Positions 17,353 through 25,935 of a stretch of 64,000 bases of DNA are shown here, piece by piece. This DNA is from JAJCYL01 sp965206015 (GTDB lineage Bacteria; Bacteroidota; Bacteroidia; Cytophagales; Cyclobacteriaceae). The translations under genes and the position numbers were made by a program. The DNA lies in the NCBI GenBank assembly GCA_965206015.1, contig CBDBIW010000008.1, positions 15,669 to 79,668 of the forward strand, written 5' to 3'. Positions within the stretch are counted from its first letter, which is position 1; the number at the start of each line of letters is the position of its first letter. Below the pieces are notes generated by a model. That model saw only the letters and a program-made list of their open reading frames with translations. It did no database searches and had not been told where the DNA came from.

Positions 17353-18377
17353 TCGGATAGTGCTTTGTTGATTTTCTTGATTAATCCGGGACCTTCATAA
17401 ATGAGGCCGGTGTAGACCTGAACTAATGAAGCACCTGCCCCCAACTTCTCCTTCACATCTTCGGGACTGAATATTCCTCCAACACCAATTATTGGTACTT
17501 TGCCATTCAGCCCTTTGTTCAAGTATGCGATTACTTCAGTTGATTTTGAAGCAAGAGCTTGACCGCTCAGTCCTCCATTTCCAATTTTATTGATTCTTTC
17601 TTCATTAGTTTTTAGTCCTTTTCGATCAATGGTTGTGTTGGTTGCAATGAGGCCATCGAGCTTTAATTCGAGGCTAACCTCAATAATGTCATCTAATTGC
17701 TCATGGCTTAAATCGGGGGCAATTTTAAAGAGGAGTGGTTTTGGGTACTCTTTTTTACGGTTATGGCTCAACAATGATTGAAGTAGTTTTTTTAGTGGCT
17801 CCTTTTCCTGTAATTCCCGCAGACGGGGAGTGTTTGGTGAACTCACATTTACTACAAAATAATCGACATACTCAAAGAGTTCTTCAAAGCATTTAATGTA
17901 ATCTGTGAGTGCATCATCATTTGGAGTGACTTTATTTTTTCCAATGTTGCCGCCCACTATAATATTAGATTTCCTCTTTTGTAATCTACTCACGGCTTTT
18001 TGGGACCCCTCATTATTAAATCCCATTCTGTTAAATAGGGAGTTATCCAGGGGTAGGCGAAAAAGTCTTGGTTGCTCATTTCCCGGTTGGCCAATAGGGG
18101 TTATTGTTCCAATTTCAATGCACCCAAATCCGAGGCAGGCAAATTCATCAATCATGCTGGCGTTTTTATCAAAACCTGCAGCGAGGCCTACTGGGTTTTT
18201 GAACTTAATGCCGAACACTTCCTTTTCTAATGCTGGGCTATCGAATGCGAAGAGTGATTTGAAAGCCTGCTTCATTCCCGGAATGGCTAATAGAAACTTT
18301 AGAATATTAAATGTGAAGTGGTGAGCACTTTCCGGCGATAGTAGAAATAGGAGGGGCCGAATGAGACTTTTATACAT
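17349..18377 (-). CDS. pyrD: Dihydroorotate dehydrogenase (quinone), class 2
   Basis: FMN enzyme of pyrimidine synthesis that oxidises dihydroorotate using membrane quinone. An N-terminal helical membrane-association region (YKSLIRPLLFLLSPESAHHF) identifies class 2. Core motifs are NPVGLAAGFDKNA near residue 57, FNRMGFNNEG near 113, and NVSSPNTPRLRELQ near 178 with the catalytic Ser. GVGGIFSPEDVKEKLGAGAS near 300 binds FMN phosphate. Length 342 residues is typical. It is the first gene of the operon with the ureohydrolase. Confidence 0.96.
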   Translation of the reverse strand: MYKSLIRPLLFLLSPESAHHFTFNILKFLLAIPGMKQAFKSLFAFDSPALEKEVFGIKFKNPVGLAAGFDKNASMIDEFACLGFGCIEIGTITPIGQPGNEQPRLFRLPLDNSLFNRMGFNNEGSQKAVSRLQKRKSNIIVGGNIGKNKVTPNDDALTDYIKCFEELFEYVDYFVVNVSSPNTPRLRELQEKEPLKKLLQSLLSHNRKKEYPKPLLFKIAPDLSHEQLDDIIEVSLELKLDGLIATNTTIDRKGLKTNEERINKIGNGGLSGQALASKSTEVIAYLNKGLNGKVPIIGVGGIFSPEDVKEKLGAGASLVQVYTGLIYEGPGLIKKINKALSE

Positions 18378-18485
18378 CGGAGGGCAAAATTAATTAGAAC
18401 CAGGGAATCATGACTAAAAAGTTAAAATGCTTGGACATATTTTTGGCTATTCCGACCGTTTGAAAGAAAGCCAGGCAACCCAGAT

Positions 18486-19385
18486 TTAGCTCCTGGGATG
18501 AAACTCCTTCACAACCTGTTTCAGGTAGTCTCGATCAAGGTGTGTGTATATTTCCGTAGTGGTAATGGATTCATGTCCTAACATCTCCTGAACCGCTCTT
18601 AAATCAGCTCCTCCTTCAATCAGATGGGTCGCAAAAGAATGTCTGAAGGTATGAGGACTTACATTTTTAGAAATCCCGGCTTTAGCCGTGAGGTCTTTTA
18701 TGGTGGTGAAAACCATTACCCGTGTAAGTTGCTTACCTCGCCTGTTAAGAAAAGCAAAATCTTCATGTCCTTTTTGAATTTGGAGGTGACACCGAACACC
18801 CTCCAGATAGAGTTTAATATATTTCAGCGCAGGTTTACCTATGGGTACCAATCGCTCTTTGTTGCCCTTGCCAATCACCCTCAAAAATCCTGCGTCAAAA
18901 TATAAATTACTCAGTTTAAGGGAAATTAACTCTGAAACCCGTAAACCTGAACTGTAGAGCGTTTCAAGCATCGCTCGATTTCGTGTACCCTCAGGAGTGG
19001 AATGGTCAATCTGCTCCATGATGGACTCAAGCTCACGATAGCTTAGTGTGTCAGGCAATTTTCGGCCTAATTTTGGCGTATCAATTAAAGTTGTCGGATC
19101 GTCCCTGATAATATCCTCAAAGATGAGAAATCGGAAAAAGGACTTCATTCCTGAAATAATACGGGCCTGTGAATGAGCAGATAAGCCCAATTGACTAACA
19201 AATTCTAAGAATTCATGAAGGTGACTACTCCTAATTTCCAAGGGAGAAATCCCACTAGTTTCTTTGGCAATATATCGATCCAGTAATTCTACGTCGTGAA
19301 GATAGGCCTTGATGGAATTTTCCGACAATGCTCTTTCTATTTTCAGATAGCTTTTGAACTGATTGGTATAAAATTCCCAAGACAT
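18486..19385 (-). CDS. xerD: Site-specific tyrosine recombinase XerD
   Basis: A 299-residue tyrosine recombinase with an N-terminal SAM-like core-binding domain and a C-terminal catalytic domain. The catalytic residues are visible: Arg in LYSSGLRVSELISL, then HTFRHSFATHL (HxxR), GHESITTTEIYTH with His, and the nucleophilic Tyr in EIYTH. The length and the N-terminus are those of chromosomal dimer-resolving XerD rather than an element integrase. It is intact and surrounded by core genes, unlike the decayed recombinase fragment at 57114. Confidence 0.93.
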   Translation of the reverse strand: MSWEFYTNQFKSYLKIERALSENSIKAYLHDVELLDRYIAKETSGISPLEIRSSHLHEFLEFVSQLGLSAHSQARIISGMKSFFRFLIFEDIIRDDPTTLIDTPKLGRKLPDTLSYRELESIMEQIDHSTPEGTRNRAMLETLYSSGLRVSELISLKLSNLYFDAGFLRVIGKGNKERLVPIGKPALKYIKLYLEGVRCHLQIQKGHEDFAFLNRRGKQLTRVMVFTTIKDLTAKAGISKNVSPHTFRHSFATHLIEGGADLRAVQEMLGHESITTTEIYTHLDRDYLKQVVKEFHPRS

Positions 19386-19522
19386 TGTTTGGCATTAAAT
19401 CTACTTCGTAAAAGTAGATAAAACCATGTATTAGTGATTTTAAACCTCAACCGGATTGATTAAAACGAATTCCGAAAAGAGATCAACTATCGTTTAGACT
19501 GCAACACCATTCCAAATAATGG

Positions 19523-19786
19523 CTACTGTTCGGGGCAATAGGTAACCACGAAATTGCCATCCACAAAATTGTCGTTATCCAATTCTCCAACTATTCTACC
19601 AGTTACGGATCCGCCATCAGCCGCATCAATCGTTTGTATTTCCAATGTCCCGTCAGCGGCGATTATGAAGTTCGAGTTTCCTTCAGGGTCAAATAAGGTG
19701 ACTGATTGTGAGCCGTCTAATTCATAAACTCCAACTTCGCTGGGAACACTAAAAAATACTGTTAATCCTTCCAGGGAGAATTCGTT
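19523..19786 (-). pseudogene. C-terminal fragment of an unidentified secreted protein
   Basis: The minus-strand frame reads FSVPSEVGVYELDGSQSVTL and then IDAADGGSVTGRI and VDGNFVVTYCPEQ before TAG at 19523-19525. The alternating strands and the final Cys resemble the C-terminal domain of a Bacteroidota lipoprotein. No start exists: the frame is abruptly lost near 19786, where a plus-strand fragment begins. This marks a rearrangement breakpoint. Confidence 0.5.
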
Positions 19787-20453
19787 ACTGGATTATGAAA
19801 AGCAGATCCATGCACTAATTAATTTTAATGATGATCAGCTAAATTCCAAAATAGAAAATGTCCGTAACGGTATGATGACAACTCTTGCAATTCAAAGTTT
19901 GGCCCAAAATGTTTTCGAGTATGGTACTGAGCTTGCAAGAGTAATCTAAGGTAGTTTATCTAATGTCATTTTTGGCCAAATCAATGATATGCAGACCCAG
20001 GAAGCATTCGGAAAAATGTTAGGTACTTACAAAATGGTTTTGCAAAATCCATCAATGGGATTAGGCAATAAAAATATGAATATCCAAACTACTCAATCCG
20101 TTGAGCATTATCTCAGGGTTGACGAGATCCCCACATTGCCTCAAGGCTATTTCGCTGGAAAATTTGCTGAGGGAGACAATGTTAAGTTTATGGGACCTGT
20201 TGATATAGAAGATTATCTTGGCGATTTTGATGCAGCTAAGCACATTAAAATGCCTTTAGGACCCACAGTTAACAACCTGTTTAGAGATGGGGATATAAGT
20301 GAGGATCAAATACACAAGTACTATAAGGGTGATAAAAAATCAGAGCAGCGTATAAATAAAAAATGCCTCAAATACGCCCAATCAGAATATCAGCGTATAT
20401 TACAGGAATCAAACATGTTCCTTATGCAGGCAAGCGAAAAAGTAGAAGACTAA
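19785..20453 (+). pseudogene. Possible conjugative coupling-protein (TraG/TraD-like) C-terminal fragment
   Basis: The frame is coherent from about 19785 (LLDYEKQIHALINFNDDQLN) through a single TAA at about 19948, and on to TAG-free coding until 20453. It has no N-terminus. Segments such as FGQINDMQTQEAFGKMLGTY and RVDEIPTLPQGYFAGKFAEG recall the C-terminal part of VirD4/TraD-like coupling ATPases. There, an FRxND-x-TAEYxSKxLG segment is followed by a PSEIMxLPxxQGY segment. The match is by pattern only. An internal ATG at 19989 could still produce 154 residues. Confidence 0.4.
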
Positions 20454-20464
20454 TTAAGAAAATT

Positions 20465-20698
20465 ATGGAATCACTAAACAACGTAGAAATGAACACTCGA
20501 TCAAGTATCATCTTAGCATTGCTTGAAGATCACGACCTTCATGAAAGGCCAGATTTAGCGGAGTACCTCCAACTTTTGACAGATGTTTTCTATCTCTCCA
20601 GAGACAAATACATTGAGTTCGGGGATGATGAAATGGCAGCCAAAGAAAGAGCTATGGATGACGTTAAATCTTATATTTTATCAGATAATGAAGAATGA
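20465..20698 (+). CDS. Small acidic protein of unknown function
   Basis: A 77-residue acidic protein from ATG 20465 (MESLNNVEMNTRSSIILALL) to TGA 20698. It lies 11 bp downstream of the coupling-like fragment, and its stop overlaps the next ATG (ATGA). I chose this start rather than a longer upstream one because the upstream residues overlap the preceding gene and are basic and unlike the rest. It probably belongs to the same mobile-element fragment. No domain recognised. Confidence 0.5.
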   Translation: MESLNNVEMNTRSSIILALLEDHDLHERPDLAEYLQLLTDVFYLSRDKYIEFGDDEMAAKERAMDDVKSYILSDNEE

Positions 20699-20811
20699 GC
20701 AAACTGAATAATTACGATAAGCTTCTAAACCATATCAGAGATACTAATGATGATGACCACCTTGCGAATTTATTTCCAGGTGGTTTTGGTCAATTTACCA
20801 TGAGAAGTTGA
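20695..20811 (+). pseudogene. Truncated small ORF at a rearrangement junction
   Basis: Starts at ATG 20695, overlapping the stop of the previous gene. It reads MSKLNNYDKLLNHIRDTNDD and DHLANLF, then runs into the antisense of the tfoX-like gene around 20780. The translational coupling shows it was a real third gene of the fragment, cut at this junction. Confidence 0.4.
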
Positions 20812-21027
20812 CCCTGCGTTTTCATGTCTGGATTGGTTGGACGGGTCAACTTTAAGGTAGACATCACCTGGCGAGCCAATGATACCAAACGTTTTATCTT
20901 CATGAAAAATACCATGACCACCAAACATTTTACGGGTAGTAATGCCAGCAATGGGCTCCAATTTCTCAACAATCAGTTGTGATGATTGAGCCGACTGGCT
21001 GGTTAGCTTGTCACCTTTTATCCCCAT
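20770..21027 (-). pseudogene. TfoX N-terminal-domain protein, truncated
   Basis: TfoX/Sxy N-terminal domain of about 85 residues. TRKMFGGHGIFHEDKTFGII and DVYLKVDPSNQSRHENAG are diagnostic. The domain normally continues with a further strand and helix to about 105-110 residues, but here it changes to KLTKTTWK and stops, where the plus-strand fragment ends. It is therefore truncated at its 3' end by the same junction. The ATG is one base after the stop of the upstream lactonase gene. Confidence 0.65.
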
Positions 21028-21028
21028 A

Positions 21029-22063
21029 TTAAATAAGTTTTACCTTCAGCAAATACATATCAGCAGTCATGTAAAGTGTTTTTTGCCCGGCATCCAGCGC
21101 ACAATTTGAAGTGGCTTCTCCTGTTTCTATTATACCCAAAAGTTTTGCCTCCGGTGTAAAAACAAAGACTCCTCCTGGTCCGGTAGCGAAGATGATACCG
21201 TCATTATTTACCTTCAAACCGTCCGGCAGTCCTTTTTTTGTAGTAACCTGACCAGTGGCATCGTAAAATATTCGCCCGTTTGAAATCGATCCATCATCCA
21301 TAACATCATAGGCCATCCAAATAGCCTTTTCAGGGTCAGAATTGGCGACATATAATGTCTTTTCATCAGGTGAGAATGCAATCCCATTTGGTCTAGACAA
21401 TTGATCTGTTAGTAAAGAGGCTTCTCCGTTCTTTCCCAGTCTATAAACTCCCTGAAACGGGATTTGCTTATTCGGATCATCAAGTAATTGCTCCAGGCCA
21501 TATGGGGGATCTGTAAAATACAAGTCCCCATTGCTGTGGAAAGCGGCATCATTGGGACTATTTAACCTTTTGCCTTGATAGTTATCCACCAGAGTTAAAA
21601 AATCAGATTTTGGTTCAGCCATTTGGGCGTTCATAATTGCCAGCCTTTGGTCACCATGCTGGCAAAGAACCAATTGTCCCTCATTGTTGATCAACAATCC
21701 ATTCGATCCTGGCTCGCCTCCACGGGACTTCTCACCGGTATATCCTGAAGGATCCAGGTAAATGGAGGTTCCTTCACCGTCTTTCCACTTGTAAACTCGA
21801 TTTGGAGGTATATCTGAAAATAGCAAATATTGACCCTGGTTAACCCAAAGTGGTCCTTCGGTCCAATCAAAACCCTCATCCAATATTTCGATGTTTGCTT
21901 CCGTGGGTATAACACCGTCAATCTGATTGTCCAACCTCAGGATATTACCAATTTTTTTAAGTGAAACAACCGATTCCTCTTTATTCTTATTTTCATCGTT
22001 CTTCTTCTGTTCTGTACAACCAATGGAGATCACAACTATAAGGGTTAATAATTTTTGCCACAT
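21029..22063 (-). CDS. SMP-30/gluconolactonase-family lipoprotein
   Basis: A secreted lactonase-like six-bladed propeller. The start MWQKLLTLIVVISIGC places a lipobox with the acylated Cys at about residue 16; the longer start at 22090 would add nine residues before the signal. Family motifs are EGPLWV near residue 70, SNGLLIN near 120, NSPNDAAFHSNGDLYFTDPP near 170 and RPNGIAFSPDEKTLYVANSD near 230. ATGPGGVFVF is near the C-terminus. The Glu and Asn residues that bind the metal in SMP-30 enzymes are present. The sugar lactone substrate is unknown. It may be co-transcribed with the truncated tfoX-like gene. Confidence 0.85.
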   Translation of the reverse strand: MWQKLLTLIVVISIGCTEQKKNDENKNKEESVVSLKKIGNILRLDNQIDGVIPTEANIEILDEGFDWTEGPLWVNQGQYLLFSDIPPNRVYKWKDGEGTSIYLDPSGYTGEKSRGGEPGSNGLLINNEGQLVLCQHGDQRLAIMNAQMAEPKSDFLTLVDNYQGKRLNSPNDAAFHSNGDLYFTDPPYGLEQLLDDPNKQIPFQGVYRLGKNGEASLLTDQLSRPNGIAFSPDEKTLYVANSDPEKAIWMAYDVMDDGSISNGRIFYDATGQVTTKKGLPDGLKVNNDGIIFATGPGGVFVFTPEAKLLGIIETGEATSNCALDAGQKTLYMTADMYLLKVKLI

Positions 22064-22188
22064 AGAATTATCGTTTAGCTCAAGATACATTCAAATCGAT
22101 CTCAGTTCAAGCAATTTCTAACCATCCATAAATTATGTCAAATAGGACATTTGAAAATTATTTAACCTTGCGGTCAGATTATTGATTT

Positions 22189-24051
22189 ATGAGATTATTA
22201 TTGACAAGTCTATTTATTTTAATTGTAAGCATCAATATCAATGCACAAACTGATCGTTGGCAGCAGCGAGTGGAGTATAAGATGGCTATTGATTTCGATG
22301 TTTCTAAGCATCAATTCACAGGTGAACAAACGATTGTCTACTACAATAATTCTCCTGATACTCTGAATAAGGTGTTTTATCACCTCTATTTTAATGCTTT
22401 TCAACCCGGCAGCATGATGGATGTTCGATCTAGAACGGTTCCAGATCCCGATAGTAGAATAAGAGACCAGATAGCCTATTTGGATGAAAGTCAAATAGGC
22501 TATCACAAAATTATCTTACTGAAGCAAAACGGGAAAAATCTAAAGTATCACATTGAAGGTACGGTCGTTGAAGTCCAACTCGAAAAACCAATTCTGCCGG
22601 GTAAAAAATCTACCTTCGAAATGCAATTTGAAAGTCAGGTACCGGTTCAAATTCGGAGAAGCGGCAGGGATAACAAAGAGGGAATCGATTATTCAATGGC
22701 CCAATGGTATCCGAAAATGGCAGAATATGATTACGAAGGCTGGCATGCAAACCCGTACGTAGCCAGAGAATTTTATGGAATCTGGGGAGACTTCGAAGTG
22801 AACATTTCTTTGGACAGCAACTACGTGATTGCTGCTACGGGCTACTTGCAAAATCCTGAGTCTATAGGGCATGGCTATCCAAGTAGTCAAAAGGTGGATC
22901 GGAAAAACAAGCAGAAACTTACTTGGCAATGGAAAGCGGAAAAAGTTCATGATTTTGTCTGGACAGCCGATCGGGACTATGTGCATGATATCGTTCAAGT
23001 CCCTGATGGCCCTGAACTTCACTTCTTTTATCAAAAAGATACTTTGGTGGAAAATTGGAAAGACCTGCAACCATTGGCTATTAAGGCCTTCCAGTTTATG
23101 AATTATACATTCGGAAAGTATCCTTATGATAAATATTCAGTGATTCAGGGTGGAGATGGTGGAATGGAATACCCTATGGCTACACTAGTGACAGGGCACC
23201 GAAACTTGAGCGGCTTAGTAAGTGTCACGGTGCATGAAGCCCTCCATAGCTGGTATCAAATGATTTTAGGCACCAATGAGAGCCTCTATCCTTGGATGGA
23301 TGAGGGATTTACTTCATTCGCGTCAGCTATCACAAAACATCATATTTATGATAAGAAAAGTATAGTACACCCTTTGGCCGGCAGTTATGCCAGCTACTTC
23401 GCTTTAGTGAAAAGTGGCAAAGAAGAACCCCTGAGCACCCATTCTGATCATTATCAATCCAACGCAGCCTATGGAGCAGCTGCATATTCCAAAGGGGCAA
23501 TTTCATTGAATCAACTCTGCTATATTTTGGGCAAAACAACTTTCTACAGTGCTTTGAAAAGATATTATAACGAATGGAAATTTAAACATCCCAACATAAC
23601 TGACTTTAAGAGGATAATGGAAAAACAATCGGGCTTGGAATTAGACTGGTATTTCGAATATTTCATCAATGGCACCCATTCAATTGATTATGGGATAAAG
23701 GCTGTTCAAAGCAAAGGTGGCGAAACGGAGGTATTAATAGAAAAAATTGGAGGAATGCCAATGCCAGTTGAGCTATTCGTGGAATACGAAAGTGGGCAAA
23801 AGGAAATATTTTATATCCCTCAATCAGTAATGAGAGGGGAGAAATCTCAAGAGATAATGGACTTCAACTGGACGACATACTCCGACTGGCCCTGGACTCA
23901 TCCTTATTACACCCTTACCATTCCAACCAATATGAGTGACATCAAACACATAGAGATTGATGCCACTCAAAGGATGGCGGATATCGACCGGACGAACAAT
24001 ATCTTTCCATTTGCCATTGACACCGGAATAACGGGGAAGCAAAAAGAGTAG
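22189..24051 (+). CDS. M1-family zinc metallopeptidase (secreted)
   Basis: A 620-residue aminopeptidase-N-type enzyme with an N-terminal signal peptide (LLLTSLFILIVSININAQ). The zinc motif is TVHEALHSWYQ, giving HExxH at about residue 346, with the third ligand Glu in WMDEGFTSFA 18 residues later. The exopeptidase GxMEN motif appears as GGMEYPMA. A catalytic Tyr is plausible in AAYGAAAYSKG. The C-terminal part is short, with no ERAP-like domain. It is probably exported to the periplasm or surface. The following GT4 gene starts three bases after its stop. Confidence 0.9.
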   Translation: MRLLLTSLFILIVSININAQTDRWQQRVEYKMAIDFDVSKHQFTGEQTIVYYNNSPDTLNKVFYHLYFNAFQPGSMMDVRSRTVPDPDSRIRDQIAYLDESQIGYHKIILLKQNGKNLKYHIEGTVVEVQLEKPILPGKKSTFEMQFESQVPVQIRRSGRDNKEGIDYSMAQWYPKMAEYDYEGWHANPYVAREFYGIWGDFEVNISLDSNYVIAATGYLQNPESIGHGYPSSQKVDRKNKQKLTWQWKAEKVHDFVWTADRDYVHDIVQVPDGPELHFFYQKDTLVENWKDLQPLAIKAFQFMNYTFGKYPYDKYSVIQGGDGGMEYPMATLVTGHRNLSGLVSVTVHEALHSWYQMILGTNESLYPWMDEGFTSFASAITKHHIYDKKSIVHPLAGSYASYFALVKSGKEEPLSTHSDHYQSNAAYGAAAYSKGAISLNQLCYILGKTTFYSALKRYYNEWKFKHPNITDFKRIMEKQSGLELDWYFEYFINGTHSIDYGIKAVQSKGGETEVLIEKIGGMPMPVELFVEYESGQKEIFYIPQSVMRGEKSQEIMDFNWTTYSDWPWTHPYYTLTIPTNMSDIKHIEIDATQRMADIDRTNNIFPFAIDTGITGKQKE

Positions 24052-24054
24052 CAT

Positions 24055-25047
24055 TTGAAAATTCTTATTGCTCATCAAGCCAAGATTCCTGTTACTACTT
24101 ATGGGGGTACGGAAAGAATTATTTGGTGGTTGGGAAAGGAATTGGTGAGACTCGGTCATCAGGTGACCTACCTTGTTAAGCAAGGCTCAACTTGTTCATT
24201 TGCTAACATTCTTATTATCAATTCAGAAAAAATTCTCAACGATCAAATTCCTAAAGAAATGGATTTGATTCATTGCTTCTTTCAACCAAAGGAACTTGCA
24301 GATAAGCCGTATTTGGTGACCAACCAGGGAAATGTTCCTGATCACGACAAATTAAAACCTCTGGATCACAATACAGTTTTTGTCTCTCAAAATCATGCTC
24401 AGAGACACCAGGCAGAATGCTTTGTTTACAATGGAATCGACATTGAGGACTATGGTAATCCTGAGCTCACTGTAAAACGCAACTATTTTCATTTTTTAGC
24501 AAAGGCGAGTTGGAAAGCAAAAAATCTGAATGGAGCAATAAATATTACCCGCTCCACCAATCAAACAATTCATGTCATTGGTGGTAACAGGCTAAGTTCC
24601 AAAATCAAACTGGCATATAGGTCAGATCCCCGCATTAAATTTCATGGGATGATTGGGGGTTCTCAAAAGAATCTTATCTTGAACCACTCTAAGGGGCTGA
24701 TATTTCCTGTCGTGTGGAACGAACCATTTGGCATTGCGATGATCGAAAGTCTCTATTTTGGATGTCCCGTCTTTGGTACACCTTACGGTTCTTTACCTGA
24801 AATCATAAATGAAGCAGTAGGTTTTTTATCAAACTCCTATAGAGAACTTTCTGATTCACTCATAGGTAGTAACTATTCAGTCAATGATTGTCACAATCAT
24901 GTCTTACAAAAGTTTACCACCAAGATAATGGTCAACAATTATCTGGAATTGTATGAGAAAGTACTTTCTGGAGAAAAGCTCAACCAAGTTCAACCCTCTG
25001 CCGGGAATACTTTTAATGAGGATATTGACTGCCAAATAGCACAATAG
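24055..25047 (+). CDS. Glycosyltransferase family 4 protein
   Basis: A 330-residue GT-B retaining glycosyltransferase beginning at TTG 24055 (LKILIAHQAKIPVTTYGGTE). YGGTERIIWWLGKEL is the N-terminal acceptor-binding loop. The C-terminal donor-binding region shows FPVVWNEPFGIAMIESLYFG, the EPFGxxxxE motif, and GTPYGSLPEII. Hydroxylated sugar acceptors are usual, but the substrate cannot be deduced. The gene begins four bases after the M1 peptidase stop, so the two are probably co-transcribed. Confidence 0.85.
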   Translation: MKILIAHQAKIPVTTYGGTERIIWWLGKELVRLGHQVTYLVKQGSTCSFANILIINSEKILNDQIPKEMDLIHCFFQPKELADKPYLVTNQGNVPDHDKLKPLDHNTVFVSQNHAQRHQAECFVYNGIDIEDYGNPELTVKRNYFHFLAKASWKAKNLNGAINITRSTNQTIHVIGGNRLSSKIKLAYRSDPRIKFHGMIGGSQKNLILNHSKGLIFPVVWNEPFGIAMIESLYFGCPVFGTPYGSLPEIINEAVGFLSNSYRELSDSLIGSNYSVNDCHNHVLQKFTTKIMVNNYLELYEKVLSGEKLNQVQPSAGNTFNEDIDCQIAQ

Positions 25048-25366
25048 GAAGTGGACAATTGTTGCAATAGCAAAGCTTTGAGCACTTAGGCTAATACATA
25101 AAATGATTACTCCATGAATTCCAATAGTTCCAACAGCCAAGTAGAATACCCCAGGTTCTACTTCTATAATTCTGGTAATTACAGAATTGGCACCATTGCT
25201 GGCAAGAAAAAGGAGCAATAAGAAGTTGCCCAGCATAGCACTTCCAGACAATTGTTTTATAGCAGGACTTGCGCCACCAAAAGAACGATAGTGGTCAACC
25301 ATAGTATTTCCGGCGGGAAAGAGAACCATTCAGCAAGCAAACCAGCAAACCACAACGAGCCAAAAG
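25048..25366 (-). pseudogene. DUF819-family membrane protein fragment
   Basis: On the minus strand SLWFAGLLAEWFSFPPEILW is followed, after a frameshift, by GSAMLGNFLLLLFLASNGA and then EPGVFYLAVGTIGIHGVII. This resembles the central part of DUF819 membrane proteins, in which a FLLxLFxAxxGA helix is followed by a VHGLI helix. Both ends are missing. The left end meets the GT4 stop and the right end meets the caspase-like fragment at about 25366. Confidence 0.5.
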
Positions 25367-25852
25367 TTATCGATGCCGCCTGATGCCGGACAGGATTCAC
25401 TGGGTGATTATCTGGCTAATACCTCCATTCTTGAAATTGTTGAAAGTATTAAGATCCAACATACTCTACTGGTAGCAGACTTATGCTGTTCAGGGTCACT
25501 TTTTGCTGACAGTAGAAGAGGAGGCTATTACGACAAAGTAGATAGATTTAAGTCACGCTGGGGTTTGGTGTCTGGTCGCCTGGAGGCAGTCTCAGATTGT
25601 GAAATCGGTACAAATGGCCCATTTTCATTAGTGCTACTCAATTTTCTTAGAGACGCAGAAAAAGCAGAATTTGCAGTAAGTGAATTAATCCAATATGTTA
25701 AAATTCACGTTTCGGAAGTTTCCGACCAAACTTCAATTGGTAATCCAATACCGCGCAACGGTATTAATCCATTGAGGATGAAGGGAGACGAAGGAGGAGA
25801 GTTCGTCTTTAGAAGGTTCGGGGTAATGAATGATAACTACAAGATTGGTTGA
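25366..25852 (+). pseudogene. Caspase-like (C14) domain fragment, N-terminus lost
   Basis: The retained part begins MPPDAGQDSLGDYLANTSIL and carries the p20 active-site segment LLVADLCCSGSLF with the catalytic Cys. RGGYYDKVDRFKSRWGLVSG and GGEFVFRRFG follow, both typical of Bacteroidota caspase-family proteins. The first part of the p20 subunit, which contains the catalytic His, is absent, so the product would be inactive. The break at about 25366 coincides with the broken end of the DUF819 fragment. Confidence 0.6.
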
Positions 25853-25935
25853 TGATTTTTGGTTGTATAATCAATCAAAACAGTCAGGGTATACTTTGGA
25901 CTGGAGCTATAATGTGCCTGCCTATAATTAATTAC

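Noticed and set aside
22219..23539. Several minus-strand ORFs inside the M1 peptidase gene
   Set aside because: They are antisense shadows with no coherent motifs; the plus frame is a complete, typical peptidase.
24904..25047. Extension of the DUF819-like frame into the GT4 gene
   Set aside because: The segment is antisense to the conserved C-terminal part of the glycosyltransferase and has no DUF819 features.
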